64,000 nucleotides of DNA from Streptomyces peucetius (GCF_025854275.1 NZ_CP107567.1:3844001-3908000); one strand, 5' to 3'. Positions 1-8,474 are shown, counted from the first letter of the stretch. Notes: generated by a model from the letters alone, not told the origin. Numbers and translations: made by a program.

Positions 1-600
1 ATCCTCCAGGCACCGCAGCGCCCTGCCCCAGGCGTCGAGAGCGGCGCCGGGTGTTTCGACATGCAGGTACACCCGGAGGATCGCATCCTGACGGGTCAAC
101 GGCAGTGAGCCGTCAACCAGGAAAAATCCCGGGGAGAGCGACGGGCGGGCCGCAGCGACGAGTACGTCCGCCTCTTCTTCGTGCGCTCCTCGCCCCTCTG
201 CGTGAGTGGCGCCGGCGACGCGTGCCCGAGGGACGGTGACCCGCTCACGGGGAACACGGACACGTATCCCCGAGAGGCCGACGACCAGCCCCCCATCTCC
301 TCGGTCGTTCAGGACGGACCCTCGATGGCGGGTGCGCTCATGGGGGACGCCCCGGGCAAGCCCTGCTTCCAGATCGCGGGCGCCGGACAGGTTGTGTGCC
401 GTTGCCGGCTCCGTCGCCGGCCGACCGACGTGGGCCACTGCGTACAGGGCGGTGGCGAGCTGACCCGTGAGAGCTCGCGGGGAGTCGGCGGTCACCGTCC
501 TTCCCCGCACGGTCGCGGACAGGCAGTCGGGCCGAACGTGTACTTCGGACAGCACCGCTTCGAGCCGAGTGGACAGGACGTCCGGGGTTGTCTCCTTCAT
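1..600 (-). CDS. HopA1-family protein, class V lanthipeptide synthetase subunit (LxmY-like), partial
   Basis: An uninterrupted minus-strand frame of 200 codons runs from an ATG at 600 to the window edge, so the C-terminus is missing. It begins MKETTPDVLSTRLEAVL, and later reads GLVVGLSGIRVRVPRERV, SPGFFLVDGS and ILRVYLHVE, the pattern I recognise from the actinobacterial HopA1-like proteins. Family knowledge: in lexapeptide-type (class V) lanthipeptide clusters a HopA1-domain protein works with the kinase-like LxmK in dehydration/cyclisation of the precursor. The ATG overlaps the stop of the upstream kinase-like gene by 4 nt (ATGA), so the two are translationally coupled. Assignment to the family is fairly secure. 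The lanthipeptide role is inferred from the pairing; no precursor peptide is visible in the window. Confidence 0.72.
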   Translation of the reverse strand, partial: MKETTPDVLSTRLEAVLSEVHVRPDCLSATVRGRTVTADSPRALTGQLATALYAVAHVGRPATEPATAHNLSGARDLEAGLARGVPHERTRHRGSVLNDRGDGGLVVGLSGIRVRVPRERVTVPRARVAGATHAEGRGAHEEEADVLVAAARPSLSPGFFLVDGSLPLTRQDAILRVYLHVETPGAALDAWGRALRCLED

Positions 601-1688
601 GCTGGGGCCTCCGTCAGTCCGAGGGTGACAAGAAAGGCCCCCGGAGTGAGCAGAGCCTTCCTCCCGATGCCTGCCATCGCACGAGGGAGGGCGGCAAGAC
701 GAGGCGCCGTGCGCGCGCCGGCCAGCAATCGGTCGAGCAGATGCCAGCCGGCGAAAGCAGCAACCCGCTCGGCCAAGTGGCTGTCACCGGTCGGCCGGGT
801 ATCGCGGTAGCCGTTCCAGAAAGCGGTGATCCGTGGGCGGACGCTCCCGATTCCGTCCGTCAGCTGGGCCAGCATGCGTGCATGGGACGGAGGCTCCGGC
901 GCTGCCCCGTCACTCGTGGCCGCATCCAGCAAAGCGCGATGCAGCAGATCTCCGACCACGCCTCCGAGGTCGCGAGCCGCGTCGCCGGCCTGGAACTCCT
1001 CGAAGTCGGTGAGGTACACCGCACCGTCAGCGATCAGGAACTGGTCGAGCCGCAGATCACAGTGCGCGGCAACCCGATCCGCGAGCCGTTCCCGGTCCAG
1101 GAGTCGGCGCAGAGCCTGCCCCAAAGTGACATCGTTCTGCAGAAGGCTCCACGCCTGCAGTTCTGCTGCGGACGAGGTCTCGAAGAGGGAGATGGGGAGG
1201 GCTTCGAGTAGTTCCTCGGAAGGAAGGAGAGGGCTGGCTCCTTCGTCGTGCACGATCTCTTCAACCGGGAGGTTGTGCAGTAGCCCGACCGTGTGCCCCA
1301 GGGAATACGCCAGGTCGGACGTGAGCCGGTCCTCGCGCACCGCCTGTGCCGCGGACCTCGCTTCGTCCACGCAGGCGAAGACCAGCACGCGTGCTTCGGT
1401 ATCGGCGGCGAGAAGCCGAGGAGAGAGCAACTCGGCAGACGCGCCACTTCTCAGTATCCGGTCGAAAGTGACGCACTGTCGGATCCGCGCGGCCGATGCT
1501 TCGGCCGGCCCCTCGAGTCTCTTGACGAAAACGCGCTCCCCGGTGCCGGTGGTGCCGATCCAGTTGTGGTTACGGCCGGGTAACTTCCTGACGTTTGCCT
1601 GCCCGGCCAGAGACCCGAACCCCGTGCGGGTCAGAAGGTCCTGCACTTCGGAGTACTCATTGAGGGTGTCCGTGGTCCCGTCCGTCAC
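597..1688 (-). CDS. LxmK-like aminoglycoside-phosphotransferase-fold protein (class V lanthionine synthetase subunit)
   Basis: A 363-aa protein with an APH/protein-kinase-like fold. The catalytic-loop equivalent reads AHCDLRLDQFL (H-x-D-x-x-x-x-Q) and the metal-binding motif is DFEEF, near residues 205-225. In class V lanthipeptide biosynthesis such a kinase homologue (LxmK) partners the HopA1 proteins and probably phosphorylates Ser/Thr before elimination. Here the HopA1 gene follows with a 4-nt overlap. The GTG start overlaps the previous stop as GTGA. A stand-alone aminoglycoside or homoserine kinase is the alternative, but the HopA1 neighbour argues for LxmK. Asn of the usual H-x-D-x4-N loop is replaced by Gln. 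Confidence 0.7.
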   Translation of the reverse strand: MTDGTTDTLNEYSEVQDLLTRTGFGSLAGQANVRKLPGRNHNWIGTTGTGERVFVKRLEGPAEASAARIRQCVTFDRILRSGASAELLSPRLLAADTEARVLVFACVDEARSAAQAVREDRLTSDLAYSLGHTVGLLHNLPVEEIVHDEGASPLLPSEELLEALPISLFETSSAAELQAWSLLQNDVTLGQALRRLLDRERLADRVAAHCDLRLDQFLIADGAVYLTDFEEFQAGDAARDLGGVVGDLLHRALLDAATSDGAAPEPPSHARMLAQLTDGIGSVRPRITAFWNGYRDTRPTGDSHLAERVAAFAGWHLLDRLLAGARTAPRLAALPRAMAGIGRKALLTPGAFLVTLGLTEAPA

Positions 1689-2329
1689 GGTTTCGCCCTC
1701 CCGGCGACCGAGCGGCTGATCAAGCGGGCCGCCTCTCCCGGTTGGTCGGCGGCGGCATAGATCCGCCTTGCCAGCACCGGTTCGCCTTTTCGCAGCCGCA
1801 GCAGCAGCGGCTCTTCGAGGTCGATGACAAAGCTGGTCGCACTGCCGACGGTGCAGGCCACTGCGCCGTCCTCGCCCTGGACCCTGCGCAGTCCGTACCC
1901 GTGGGTGGAACCGTGCGCGACGCGTACAGACCCGAGCGCCTCAACCGGAATCGTCAACTCACGGAATGGTCCGGTGCGTAGGCGCAGGTTCCTGCTGTCC
2001 AGCAGGTGAGGTGAGCGGGCGGTCATCGCGCAGAAGCCCAGCGAGAGAACGAGGGAGAACACCATCCACAGGAGATGGATCGCCCGACCGGCCGGCGGAA
2101 GCATCGCGTCGATGACGAACCCGGTGACCAGGTCGGTCCCGGCGAAGGCCCAGACGATCATCCGTACGTCCGAAGAATGGGGGATCGGCAGCCGTCCCTC
2201 GGGCAGGGTCATGGGTCTGCGAGCCGACCAGTCCCCCAAATCGCGCAGCATGGCGCCCGTCCATTGTTTCCAGGACCGGCGGGGCGCCGATCCCGCTTCG
2301 ACGGACTCAGGACCGGTGTGGTCATGCAT
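1685..2329 (-). CDS. unknown membrane protein within the lanthipeptide-like operon
   Basis: A 214-aa protein I do not recognise by name. Two hydrophobic segments lie around residues 55-105 (MIVWAFAGTDLVTGF and IHLLWMVFSLVLSLGF). They are followed by a soluble C-terminal half rich in beta-type sequence (LTIPVEALGSVRVAHG, FVIDLEEPLLLRLRKGEP), resembling PH-like bacterial membrane proteins. It overlaps its upstream neighbour by 8 nt and its downstream kinase-like partner by 4 nt, so it is co-translated with the modification enzymes. A role in membrane recruitment of the synthetase, immunity or sensing is possible but purely inferred. Confidence 0.6.
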   Translation of the reverse strand: MHDHTGPESVEAGSAPRRSWKQWTGAMLRDLGDWSARRPMTLPEGRLPIPHSSDVRMIVWAFAGTDLVTGFVIDAMLPPAGRAIHLLWMVFSLVLSLGFCAMTARSPHLLDSRNLRLRTGPFRELTIPVEALGSVRVAHGSTHGYGLRRVQGEDGAVACTVGSATSFVIDLEEPLLLRLRKGEPVLARRIYAAADQPGEAARLISRSVAGRAKP

Positions 2330-2915
2330 TTCTCAGGCTCCTTCCGAGCCAGAAACCGGACGCTATGCAGGCCCCGGCCACAAAGGTGAGTGCTGCTGCT
2401 TTCGGCTTGCTGCCGACCAGTCCGGCCACGCCGGCCATTCCGGTGGCTCCCGCGAATCCCGCGAGGGCAGGCAGGATCACCTTCAGATGATCCGGGTTGC
2501 GTATTCCGTGAGAGGTGGCCTTTGGCGAGTCGAGGGGGTGGGGCATGTTCGTATGCGCAGCGACCGGTTCAGGAAGAACTCCCGAGGTACGGAGGCCAGA
2601 AGTCTCGGAAGCGCGTAAGGCGGCATCGGTTTCCTTCCAGTACCTCCTCCAGAAGACGACATCGCCCTCGCACGCCCCGACGTAGGCCAGCGTCACCTCC
2701 AGGCTGGGGAGGCTGAGCCCCCGGGCTGCCTCCGACAGAGTCGTCCCCGAATAGTTGGCGCGGCTCGCCAGTTCGCGATACGAAGGGTTGCCCACCGAGC
2801 TTCGGAGCGCTCTGAGCTCGTACGCGAAGCTCTGCAGTGGTCCCTCGGAAGGATCTATATGCGTCTCTGGGCGTCCCATCTCGGTCAATTCCCCGTTTCC
2901 TTTTCGCGTTGCCAT
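2322..2915 (-). CDS. XRE-family HTH regulator with C-terminal membrane segment
   Basis: The helix-turn-helix lies near the N-terminus (SYRELASRANYSGTTLSEAA), as in XRE-family regulators. A linker follows, and then a C-terminal hydrophobic, glycine/alanine-rich region ending AGACIASGFWLGRSLRNA that could span the membrane. I chose the ATG at 2915 because GGAG stands 5 nt upstream; the frame is open further upstream, to an ATG at 2981. The gene heads the overlapping operon that contains the LxmK/HopA1 pair and is a natural candidate for its pathway-specific regulator. A DNA-binding protein tethered to the membrane would be unusual for the XRE family. Confidence 0.7.
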   Translation of the reverse strand: MATRKGNGELTEMGRPETHIDPSEGPLQSFAYELRALRSSVGNPSYRELASRANYSGTTLSEAARGLSLPSLEVTLAYVGACEGDVVFWRRYWKETDAALRASETSGLRTSGVLPEPVAAHTNMPHPLDSPKATSHGIRNPDHLKVILPALAGFAGATGMAGVAGLVGSKPKAAALTFVAGACIASGFWLGRSLRNA

Positions 2916-3025
2916 CTCAGCTCCACGAGCACACATCAGGCCAGCCTCGCTCGTGTTTGTCACAAGCCCTGCCGGTAGCACTCGTAAAAGAGGCTGATCT
3001 TTGGTCGTGAAAGCGGTGATCGCTC

Positions 3026-3646
3026 TCAGATCCAGCCGTGCTCGCGCGCCATACGTGCCGCGGCGTGACGGTTCTCCGCCCCGAGCTTGCTCACGGCTGA
3101 CGACATGTGGTTGCGGACGGTTCCCGCCGACAGCCCGACACGCTCGGCGATCTCCGCGATCGAGGAGCCGTCCGCCGCAAGGGCCAACAAGTCGCCTTCG
3201 CGTGGGGTGAGCGGGCTGTCCCCTGCGCTGATGGCCTCTGCTGCCAGCTCTGATGAGATGTAACGCTTGCCGGCGTGGACCGTCCGGATGATGTCCGCCA
3301 GATCATGAGCCGACACCGTCTTGGGCAGGAACCCGCGGACACCGATCTCCAGGGCCCGCTTCAAGTACCCCGGCCGTCCATGGCTGGTGATGATCATTGT
3401 TCGGCAGTGCTGCAGTTCGTCACGGAGCTCCTCGGCGACGGCGAGGCCGTCGAGCCCTGGCATCTGCAAATCCAGGACCGCGACATCAGGTTGGAGCGCT
3501 CGCGCCATGGCCAGGGCCTCTGTGCCCGTAGATGCCTGGGCCACCACGGTCAGATCCCCGGTGAGCCCGAGCAGGGCTGCCAGAGCGCCTGTGATGAGCT
3601 GCTCGTCGTCGGCGAGCAGGACCCGGATCCGTCTTTCATCGGTCAC
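3026..3646 (-). CDS. NarL/FixJ-family response regulator
   Basis: The receiver domain is at the N-terminus (RIRVLLADDEQ, phospho-acceptor in VAVLDLQMPG, conserved Lys in FLPKT). A LuxR-type HTH is at the C-terminus (LTPREGDLLALAADG, IAERVGLSAGTVRNH). Length about 206 aa is typical. The start is the GTG at 3646, which overlaps the kinase stop as GTGA. A much longer upstream frame exists but is the shadow of the kinase gene. It forms a two-component pair with the kinase and is downstream of an ABC exporter, an arrangement common in antibiotic-sensing and self-resistance modules. Confidence 0.93.
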   Translation of the reverse strand: MTDERRIRVLLADDEQLITGALAALLGLTGDLTVVAQASTGTEALAMARALQPDVAVLDLQMPGLDGLAVAEELRDELQHCRTMIITSHGRPGYLKRALEIGVRGFLPKTVSAHDLADIIRTVHAGKRYISSELAAEAISAGDSPLTPREGDLLALAADGSSIAEIAERVGLSAGTVRNHMSSAVSKLGAENRHAAARMAREHGWI

Positions 3647-4917
3647 GACGGCATCGTCTCCAGTGCCTGGGAAGGCTCCAGGGGAAGACGGACGCACAGG
3701 GCGAATCGTCCATCGCTCCTGGGACCTGCCTCCACAGTGCCGCCCAATGCGGCCAGGCGCTCGGTAAGGCCGACAATCCCGCCGCCCCCCTTCGGTGTGC
3801 ACCCTCGGTCGACTCCGTCGTTCTCGATGGTCAGGACGACGGTCCTGTTGTCCTGAACGGACAGCGTGATGGCGCACCACCGCGCCTCGCTGTGCCGCAA
3901 CACGTTGGTCGTCCCTTCACGGACCGCCCAGGCCAATGCCGACTGTCGCTCGTCCTCGAGCTCTGCCCGGCCCTCGACGCGGCAGTTGACGCCTGCCGCT
4001 CGCAGTACCGATCGGGCGCCTTCGATCTCCGTCAGCAGATCCGCCGTGCGATAGCCCCGGACAACCGCTCGTACCTCGTCCTGGGACTCCTGGGCGATGC
4101 GCTGTACATCCGCCATCTGAGCCGCGGCCTGCCCGGCTTGACCCTGCTGGTTCAGTGCCACTGCCAGTTCGCTCTTCAACGCCATGACCGTCAGATTGCG
4201 CCCCAGTACGTCGTGCAAGTCCCGTGCGAACCTCAGCCTCTCTTCGGCCACCGCCAGTCGGGCCTGAACTTCACGGGTACGTCTCAACTCACGCACCACG
4301 CCGAGCGTCCAGCCGGAGAACCAGTGAGCACAGCAGAACGCCACACCCGCGACAAGGCCCACCACGCCTGCTTCGGCGATCACCCCACCCGGTGTGTCCA
4401 GTGCACCGGCTGCCAGTGCACCGCAAGCCGCGAGCCCGGTCAGCAGCGCCAGAGCCGCGCTCAGTGGCCAGGCCATGACCAACGGTCCGGCCAGGAACGT
4501 CAGTGCACCGCCGGCCATCAACTCGACCGCGTCCGCGTCGAGTAGCGGGGGCCGAGGGTACAGCGCGAGCGGTACCACCATTGCCGCAAGACTCGATGCC
4601 GCAGCGAACGCGACCCTCAACCGATGCCGTGAACCGTGAGGCGCAGGAGGGGCCAGTCCGGCGCGCAGCAGCTCCACGCACGCCACGGTCTGCAACAGTC
4701 CCAGAGCCGTCAGCGGCCAGGTCAACGATCGGCCGTTGGCCATCGGCGGCGCGGACACCAGCCAGATGATCAGCAGGATTGGTTCCAGCAACACAAGCAA
4801 GTACAACGAGAGGTGCGTGTACAGCTCGATCCGCTCTTGACCTCTGTGGTGCTCGCGCAGAACCGGAGGCACGCGGTTCCCCTCCCCCCGCCAAGGAAGT
4901 CCTTGCCCCCCATTCAA
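3643..4917 (-). CDS. NarL-type (HisKA_3) sensor histidine kinase
   Basis: A 424-aa membrane kinase. The N-terminal half holds several hydrophobic helices (LYLLVLLEPILLIIWLV and others to about residue 200). It is followed by a coiled linker and the HisKA_3 phospho-acceptor region FARDLHDVLGRNLTVMALK with the presumed His in DLHD. The ATPase domain contains AVREGTTNVLRHSEA (N box) and a glycine-rich loop. The ATG at 4917 has no obvious ribosome-binding site; an in-frame GTG at 4872 is an alternative. It lies 25 nt after the ABC permease and overlaps its response regulator. Confidence 0.9.
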   Translation of the reverse strand: MNGGQGLPWRGEGNRVPPVLREHHRGQERIELYTHLSLYLLVLLEPILLIIWLVSAPPMANGRSLTWPLTALGLLQTVACVELLRAGLAPPAPHGSRHRLRVAFAAASSLAAMVVPLALYPRPPLLDADAVELMAGGALTFLAGPLVMAWPLSAALALLTGLAACGALAAGALDTPGGVIAEAGVVGLVAGVAFCCAHWFSGWTLGVVRELRRTREVQARLAVAEERLRFARDLHDVLGRNLTVMALKSELAVALNQQGQAGQAAAQMADVQRIAQESQDEVRAVVRGYRTADLLTEIEGARSVLRAAGVNCRVEGRAELEDERQSALAWAVREGTTNVLRHSEARWCAITLSVQDNRTVVLTIENDGVDRGCTPKGGGGIVGLTERLAALGGTVEAGPRSDGRFALCVRLPLEPSQALETMPS

Positions 4918-4941
4918 GCATTCGCAGCCGAACCATATTGA

Positions 4942-5742
4942 TCATTTTCTGGGGTCCCAGCGGAACAACCGCGCCGCGGCCCAGACGGCGATGGCCGTCC
5001 AGAGCACGGCACCTCCGAGATGAGGCAGCCCCGCGTTCCACGTACCGTCATCCGCACCGAGCCACCCGATCCGTACGGTCTCCATGACCGGGGTGAGCGG
5101 CAGCAAGCGGCAGATATCGGCAAGCCTCTCGGGCATGGCGGCGAGGGGCATGACCAAACCGGAACCAGCGACGGAGGCCAACAGCAGCGGCATCGTGGTC
5201 AGCTGCGCCATCTCCACCGTGCGGGTCAGCGCGGACGACAGGGCGGCCAGGGCCGCCACCAGCACCGTTCCCAGAAGCACTCCGACTGCCAGCAACAGCG
5301 GATCGGCAGGTGCTCGCACATGCAGAACCGTCATGCCGACACCGATCACGATCGCGCACTGTACGAGTGCCACCACCACCGCGGGCAGCGCCGTCCCGGC
5401 CAGGACCTCGCCGTCCGCGAGCTGCCCTGTACGCAACCGCTTGAGGACCAGTCCCTCACGGCGGGCCACATAGGCGCTGACCAGAGTGGAGTAGACGACG
5501 AAGAGCAGGACCATGCCGATCGTGCCCGTCGCAAGCACCGGTGCGGCCTCGAGCTTGTCTCCGTTCGTGGTACTGAACGACGACGGCGTGACGGAATGCA
5601 TGAGCCACAGCGAGCCGAGCGGCAGTGCGAGCGCGGAGGTGAGAGCCGTCCTGTTCCGGACCAGCATCATCATTTCGGCTCGCCCCAAGGCCACCATCCT
5701 GCCGCCCCGTCCAGCCAGCGCGGACTGGGTACGCACCATCAC
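4942..5742 (-). CDS. ABC-2 type transporter permease
   Basis: A 266-aa integral membrane protein with an ABC-2 permease profile: a short cytoplasmic N-terminus (MVALGRAEMMMLVRNRTA) and then about six hydrophobic helices (GTIGMVLLFVVYSTLVSAYV, AVVVALVQCAIVIGVGM, and later ones). The 5' end overlaps the ATPase gene by 4 nt, so ATPase and permease form one exporter. With the adjoining two-component system and the class V lanthipeptide-like genes, a peptide export or immunity role is a reasonable inference. Confidence 0.9.
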   Translation of the reverse strand: MMVRTQSALAGRGGRMVALGRAEMMMLVRNRTALTSALALPLGSLWLMHSVTPSSFSTTNGDKLEAAPVLATGTIGMVLLFVVYSTLVSAYVARREGLVLKRLRTGQLADGEVLAGTALPAVVVALVQCAIVIGVGMTVLHVRAPADPLLLAVGVLLGTVLVAALAALSSALTRTVEMAQLTTMPLLLASVAGSGLVMPLAAMPERLADICRLLPLTPVMETVRIGWLGADDGTWNAGLPHLGGAVLWTAIAVWAAARLFRWDPRK

Positions 5743-6713
5743 GCCACGCTCCCGACCGGAGCGTCACTGCGCCCTTCTGCCACCGCCAGAAAGGCCTCCT
5801 CGAGCGACGCCGAGCGTGCGTCCAACCGTTCCAACGCGACGCCTGTCTCGGCCGCCCACGCGAGCAGCCGGGTGAGCGTCGCCTGCAGACTGCCGGTCTC
5901 GATCGTCACATGCCTTCCCCGAGCCACCGGCTGCCCGGCTCCGGGCAGTGCCGGGACCGACTCCGGTGACTGACCGTCCGGAAGCTCGAAACAGATCCGC
6001 GAAGGATGCGCGGCCACCAATTCCGCGGACGTCCCCTCCGCGACCACCCGCCCTTCCTTCATAATGGCCAGCCGGTCGGCGAGTTCCGCGGCTTCCTCCA
6101 GGTAGTGCGTCGTCAGCAGCACCGTTGTCCCCTCGTCTCGCAGATCTCGCACGAGCTGCCATGTGTCGCGGCGTCCTTCTGGATCCATCCCTGTGGTCGG
6201 CTCGTCCAGGAACAGCACATCGGGGCGTCCGATCAACGCCAACCCCAGATCCAGCCGCCGGCTTTCCCCACCGGACAGTTGCTTGACCCGCACGTTCCGA
6301 CGATGCGCAAGCCGGACTTTTTCCAGTACCTCCGCCACAGGTTGCGCCCCCTGGGTGCAACTGGCCCAGAATCGCGCGACCTCCGCGACCGTCAAATCAC
6401 CGGGGAATCCACCGGACTGCAACATCATCCCGGTCCGGGGGCGCACCTGTGCCCGCTGCCGATAGGGGTCATGCCCAAGGACTCGCACCTGCCCGCCGTG
6501 CGGAAGTGCCAGCCCCTCCAACAGCTCGACAGTCGATGTCTTGCCGGCTCCGTTGGTTCCCAACAGAGCGAAGAGTTCCCCCCTGCGCACCTGGAGGCTC
6601 ACTCCCCGTACCGCTTCGTGCTCCGTACGCCCGCGAGTCCCGTATCTCCTGCGCAATTCCTGGGCATCAATCACGACCTCATCGGTTTGTTGTTCTGGAG
6701 CACGAGCTGTCAT
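5739..6713 (-). CDS. ABC transporter ATP-binding protein (DrrA/CcmA-like)
   Basis: Walker A is GTNGAGKTST, the signature motif is QLSGGESRRLDLGLAL, and Walker B is DVLFLDEPTTGMDPEGR, followed by the H-loop TTHYLEEA. A C-terminal extension of about 90 aa, as in drug and bacteriocin exporters, ends the protein. I prefer the ATG at 6713 (MTARAPEQQ) over the upstream ATG at 6743. It is the first gene of the leftward ABC-kinase-regulator block; 257 bp without a gene separate it from the insertion-sequence wreck to the right. Confidence 0.92.
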   Translation of the reverse strand: MTARAPEQQTDEVVIDAQELRRRYGTRGRTEHEAVRGVSLQVRRGELFALLGTNGAGKTSTVELLEGLALPHGGQVRVLGHDPYRQRAQVRPRTGMMLQSGGFPGDLTVAEVARFWASCTQGAQPVAEVLEKVRLAHRRNVRVKQLSGGESRRLDLGLALIGRPDVLFLDEPTTGMDPEGRRDTWQLVRDLRDEGTTVLLTTHYLEEAAELADRLAIMKEGRVVAEGTSAELVAAHPSRICFELPDGQSPESVPALPGAGQPVARGRHVTIETGSLQATLTRLLAWAAETGVALERLDARSASLEEAFLAVAEGRSDAPVGSVA

Positions 6714-6970
6714 GCGGCCAGTCTTCTGTCGCGAGACGTGCACCGGCAGTGCCGTGTGTCATCGATCTTCATGACAGCCCCACAGGGGAGCCATGGCATT
6801 TGTCACGCCTGGCATGTTGCACGGCAAACCGTTGTGACCACGATCGAGGTCGACGGCACCGCCCAGGTTGCCCGCCCAGTCGAACCGGCAGCGGGCGGTT
6901 CAAGCAGCTCACTGCTCCGACGCCACCACTCGCCATGAATGCCCTCTGAGCTGGGATAACAGCCAGACCT
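6714..6970. other. intergenic region upstream of the ABC transporter operon
   Basis: No gene is recognisable here. It must hold the promoter of the leftward ABC/two-component operon. No short precursor-peptide gene could be found on either strand. CTAG at 6971-6974, next to the IS701-family remnant, would match the YTAR-type target preferred by that family. Confidence 0.4.
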
Positions 6971-7125
6971 CTAGTAGTACTTCGTTAGGTTGATTTGATC
7001 TCGGGCTGTGGGGTTGGGCATGCTGTCCTGATGGAGCTGGGGGAGATCGAGGAACTCCGTGGTGAGTTGGCGGCGTTCGTGGCTGAGGTGTTCGTGTCGG
7101 TGCCGCGCCGGGATCAGCGGGCGAA

Positions 7126-8156
7126 TGAACTTTCCCGTGATGCTGGACACTCGTTGCTTACGCTGCGAGGGTGTGTTCTTGCTCGTGTCGCTGTCGGATC
7201 TCCAGCGGGGTGAGGTACCCCCAGGCCGGATGCTTCCGCAGTCGTCTGCGGTTGTAGAAGGTCTCGATCTCGATGAAGGCGAAGATCTCCGCGCGGCAGC
7301 GGTCCGGTCGGGCCAGTGGCGGGTGCCGATCTCCGCTTTCAGCAGCGCGAAGAAGCTCTCGGCGGCGGCATTGTCGTAGCACGAGCCGGTTCGGCCCATG
7401 CTCTGCCGTAGCCCGAGCCGGCGTACTTCCCGGCGGAGTTCGTCAGCGGTGTACTCCGCTCCGCGGTCCGAGTGCACGATGCAGCCGGGCTGGAGGTCGC
7501 CGCGGCCGGCGGCCATCGTCAGTGCGTCGACCACCAGGGAGGCACGGTGGTGGTCAGCCATCGAGTAGCCGACGATCTCGCGGGTCGCCAGGTCCAGCCA
7601 GGTCGCCAGATACAGCCAGCCCTCGTCGGTGGGGATGTACGTCACCGACCAGTTTCCGGCCCGGGGCGCCGGCCGTGAAGTCGCGTCCGATCAGGTCCGC
7701 GGCAGGTGCCGCCTTTTTCGCGGGGCGGGTCAGGGACCGGCGCTTGCGCCGGGTGACGCCGGTGATGTCGCGCTCACGCATGATCCGCTCCACTCGCTTG
7801 CGGTTGACCCGCCGGTCCAGCCTGCGCAACTCGGCATGGATACGCGGCACCCCGTAGGTGCACCGGGAGGCGATGTGCACGGCGGTGATCTCCTGGGCGT
7901 CAGCTCGCCCGGCGCCCCCTGCCCGCGGTCGACCTGGTCCTGCTTGACCCAGTTCCGCAGCCCCTCGGCGCTGACTCCGATCTCCCGGGCCACCTCAGTG
8001 ACGGTCCTGCCGGAGGACCGGACCAGCGCGACCGCGTCGCGCTTGAACTCCTCCGTGTACCGCCTGCTGCGGTTGCTCTTGCTTCCCACCTGGCACTACT
8101 TCCTCTGGAACCTCACGTCCCAGTCTCCAGGTGTCCAACATCAAGAAGAAGCTTCA
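7126..8156 (-). mobile_element. IS3-family insertion sequence (IS150-like), decayed
   Basis: The ends are imperfect inverted repeats. The left end, from 7126, starts TGAACTTT and has TGATGCTGGACAC at 7138-7150. The right end, read inward from 8156, starts TGAAGCTT and has TGATGTTGGACAC. GAA flanks both sides (7123-7125 and 8157-8159), a 3-bp target duplication typical of the family. At 1031 bp it is about 200 bp short of a complete element. The missing segment lies between orfA and orfB, so transposition competence is lost. Confidence 0.85.
7158..8089 (-). pseudogene. IS3-family transposase orfA/orfB, frameshifted and internally deleted
   Basis: OrfA starts at 8089 (MGSKSNRSRRYTEEFKRDAV, HTH with VTEVAREIGVSAEGLRNW). 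Its frame passes directly into orfB sequence (ITAVHIASRCTYGVPRIHAE) near 7900, so the orfA C-terminus and orfB N-terminus are deleted. OrfB is broken again near 7650 (KLVGDV to TYIPTDEG) and near 7300 (HWPDRT to EIFAFIE). The DDE core is still readable: TWLDLATREIVGYS, IVHSDRGAEYT and NAAAESFFALLK. It ends at 7158. Clearly non-functional. Confidence 0.88.
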
Positions 8157-8364
8157 GAAGGGCGACTGCTACCTGCGGGGATTGATGCTGGACGGTCGCA
8201 GGAAGTCGATCCAGCCGATGGCCGAGCGGCTGCCGGACGGTGACATGCAAACTCTGCAGCAGTTCGTGAATCAGTCGCCGTGGGACCACGTGGCGGTGCT
8301 GCGCGCGGTGGCCGTCAAGACGGTTCCGGTCGTAGATCCTGAGGTGTGGGTGATCGACGACCAG

Positions 8365-8440
8365 TTGCAGTTTTGGTTGCATTCACCCCCGTCCGGCGCC
8401 GTCCACCGCCTGTCCGGCGAACCGCTCCGTCGCAGGTCAG
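8365..8440 (+). repeat. 76-bp imperfect repeat, copy A
   Basis: This segment aligns without gaps to 10739-10814. The first 31 positions match at 26, a 25-nt centre is unrelated, and the last 20 match at 18 (accgctcc..cgcaggtcag). It begins immediately after the end of the IS701-family remnant. Its function is unknown. Confidence 0.55.
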
Positions 8441-8474
8441 AACGCCCGCGAGCATTGCCGAACCCCCAGACGAA

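Larger units (their letters stand above)
7031..8361 (+). pseudogene. IS701-family transposase remnant, interrupted by an IS3-family element and truncated
   Basis: The N-terminus (ATG at 7031) reads MELGEIEELRGELAAFVAEV and continues to DQRA at 7125. The same protein resumes at 8157 as KGDCYLRGLMLDGRRKS...QPMAERLPDG...QFVNQSPWD, then PEVWVIDD at 8361, where homology stops. Removing 7126-8156 plus one copy of the trinucleotide GAA restores the reading frame across the junction exactly. The catalytic remainder of the transposase is absent, so the gene was dead from truncation as well as insertion. Confidence 0.85.

Noticed and set aside
6714..6970. Search for a lanthipeptide precursor gene
   Set aside because: Only a 14-codon frame (MAFVTPGMLHGKP) and similar scraps occur; nothing with a leader and a Ser/Thr/Cys core. 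The precursor is more likely left of position 1.
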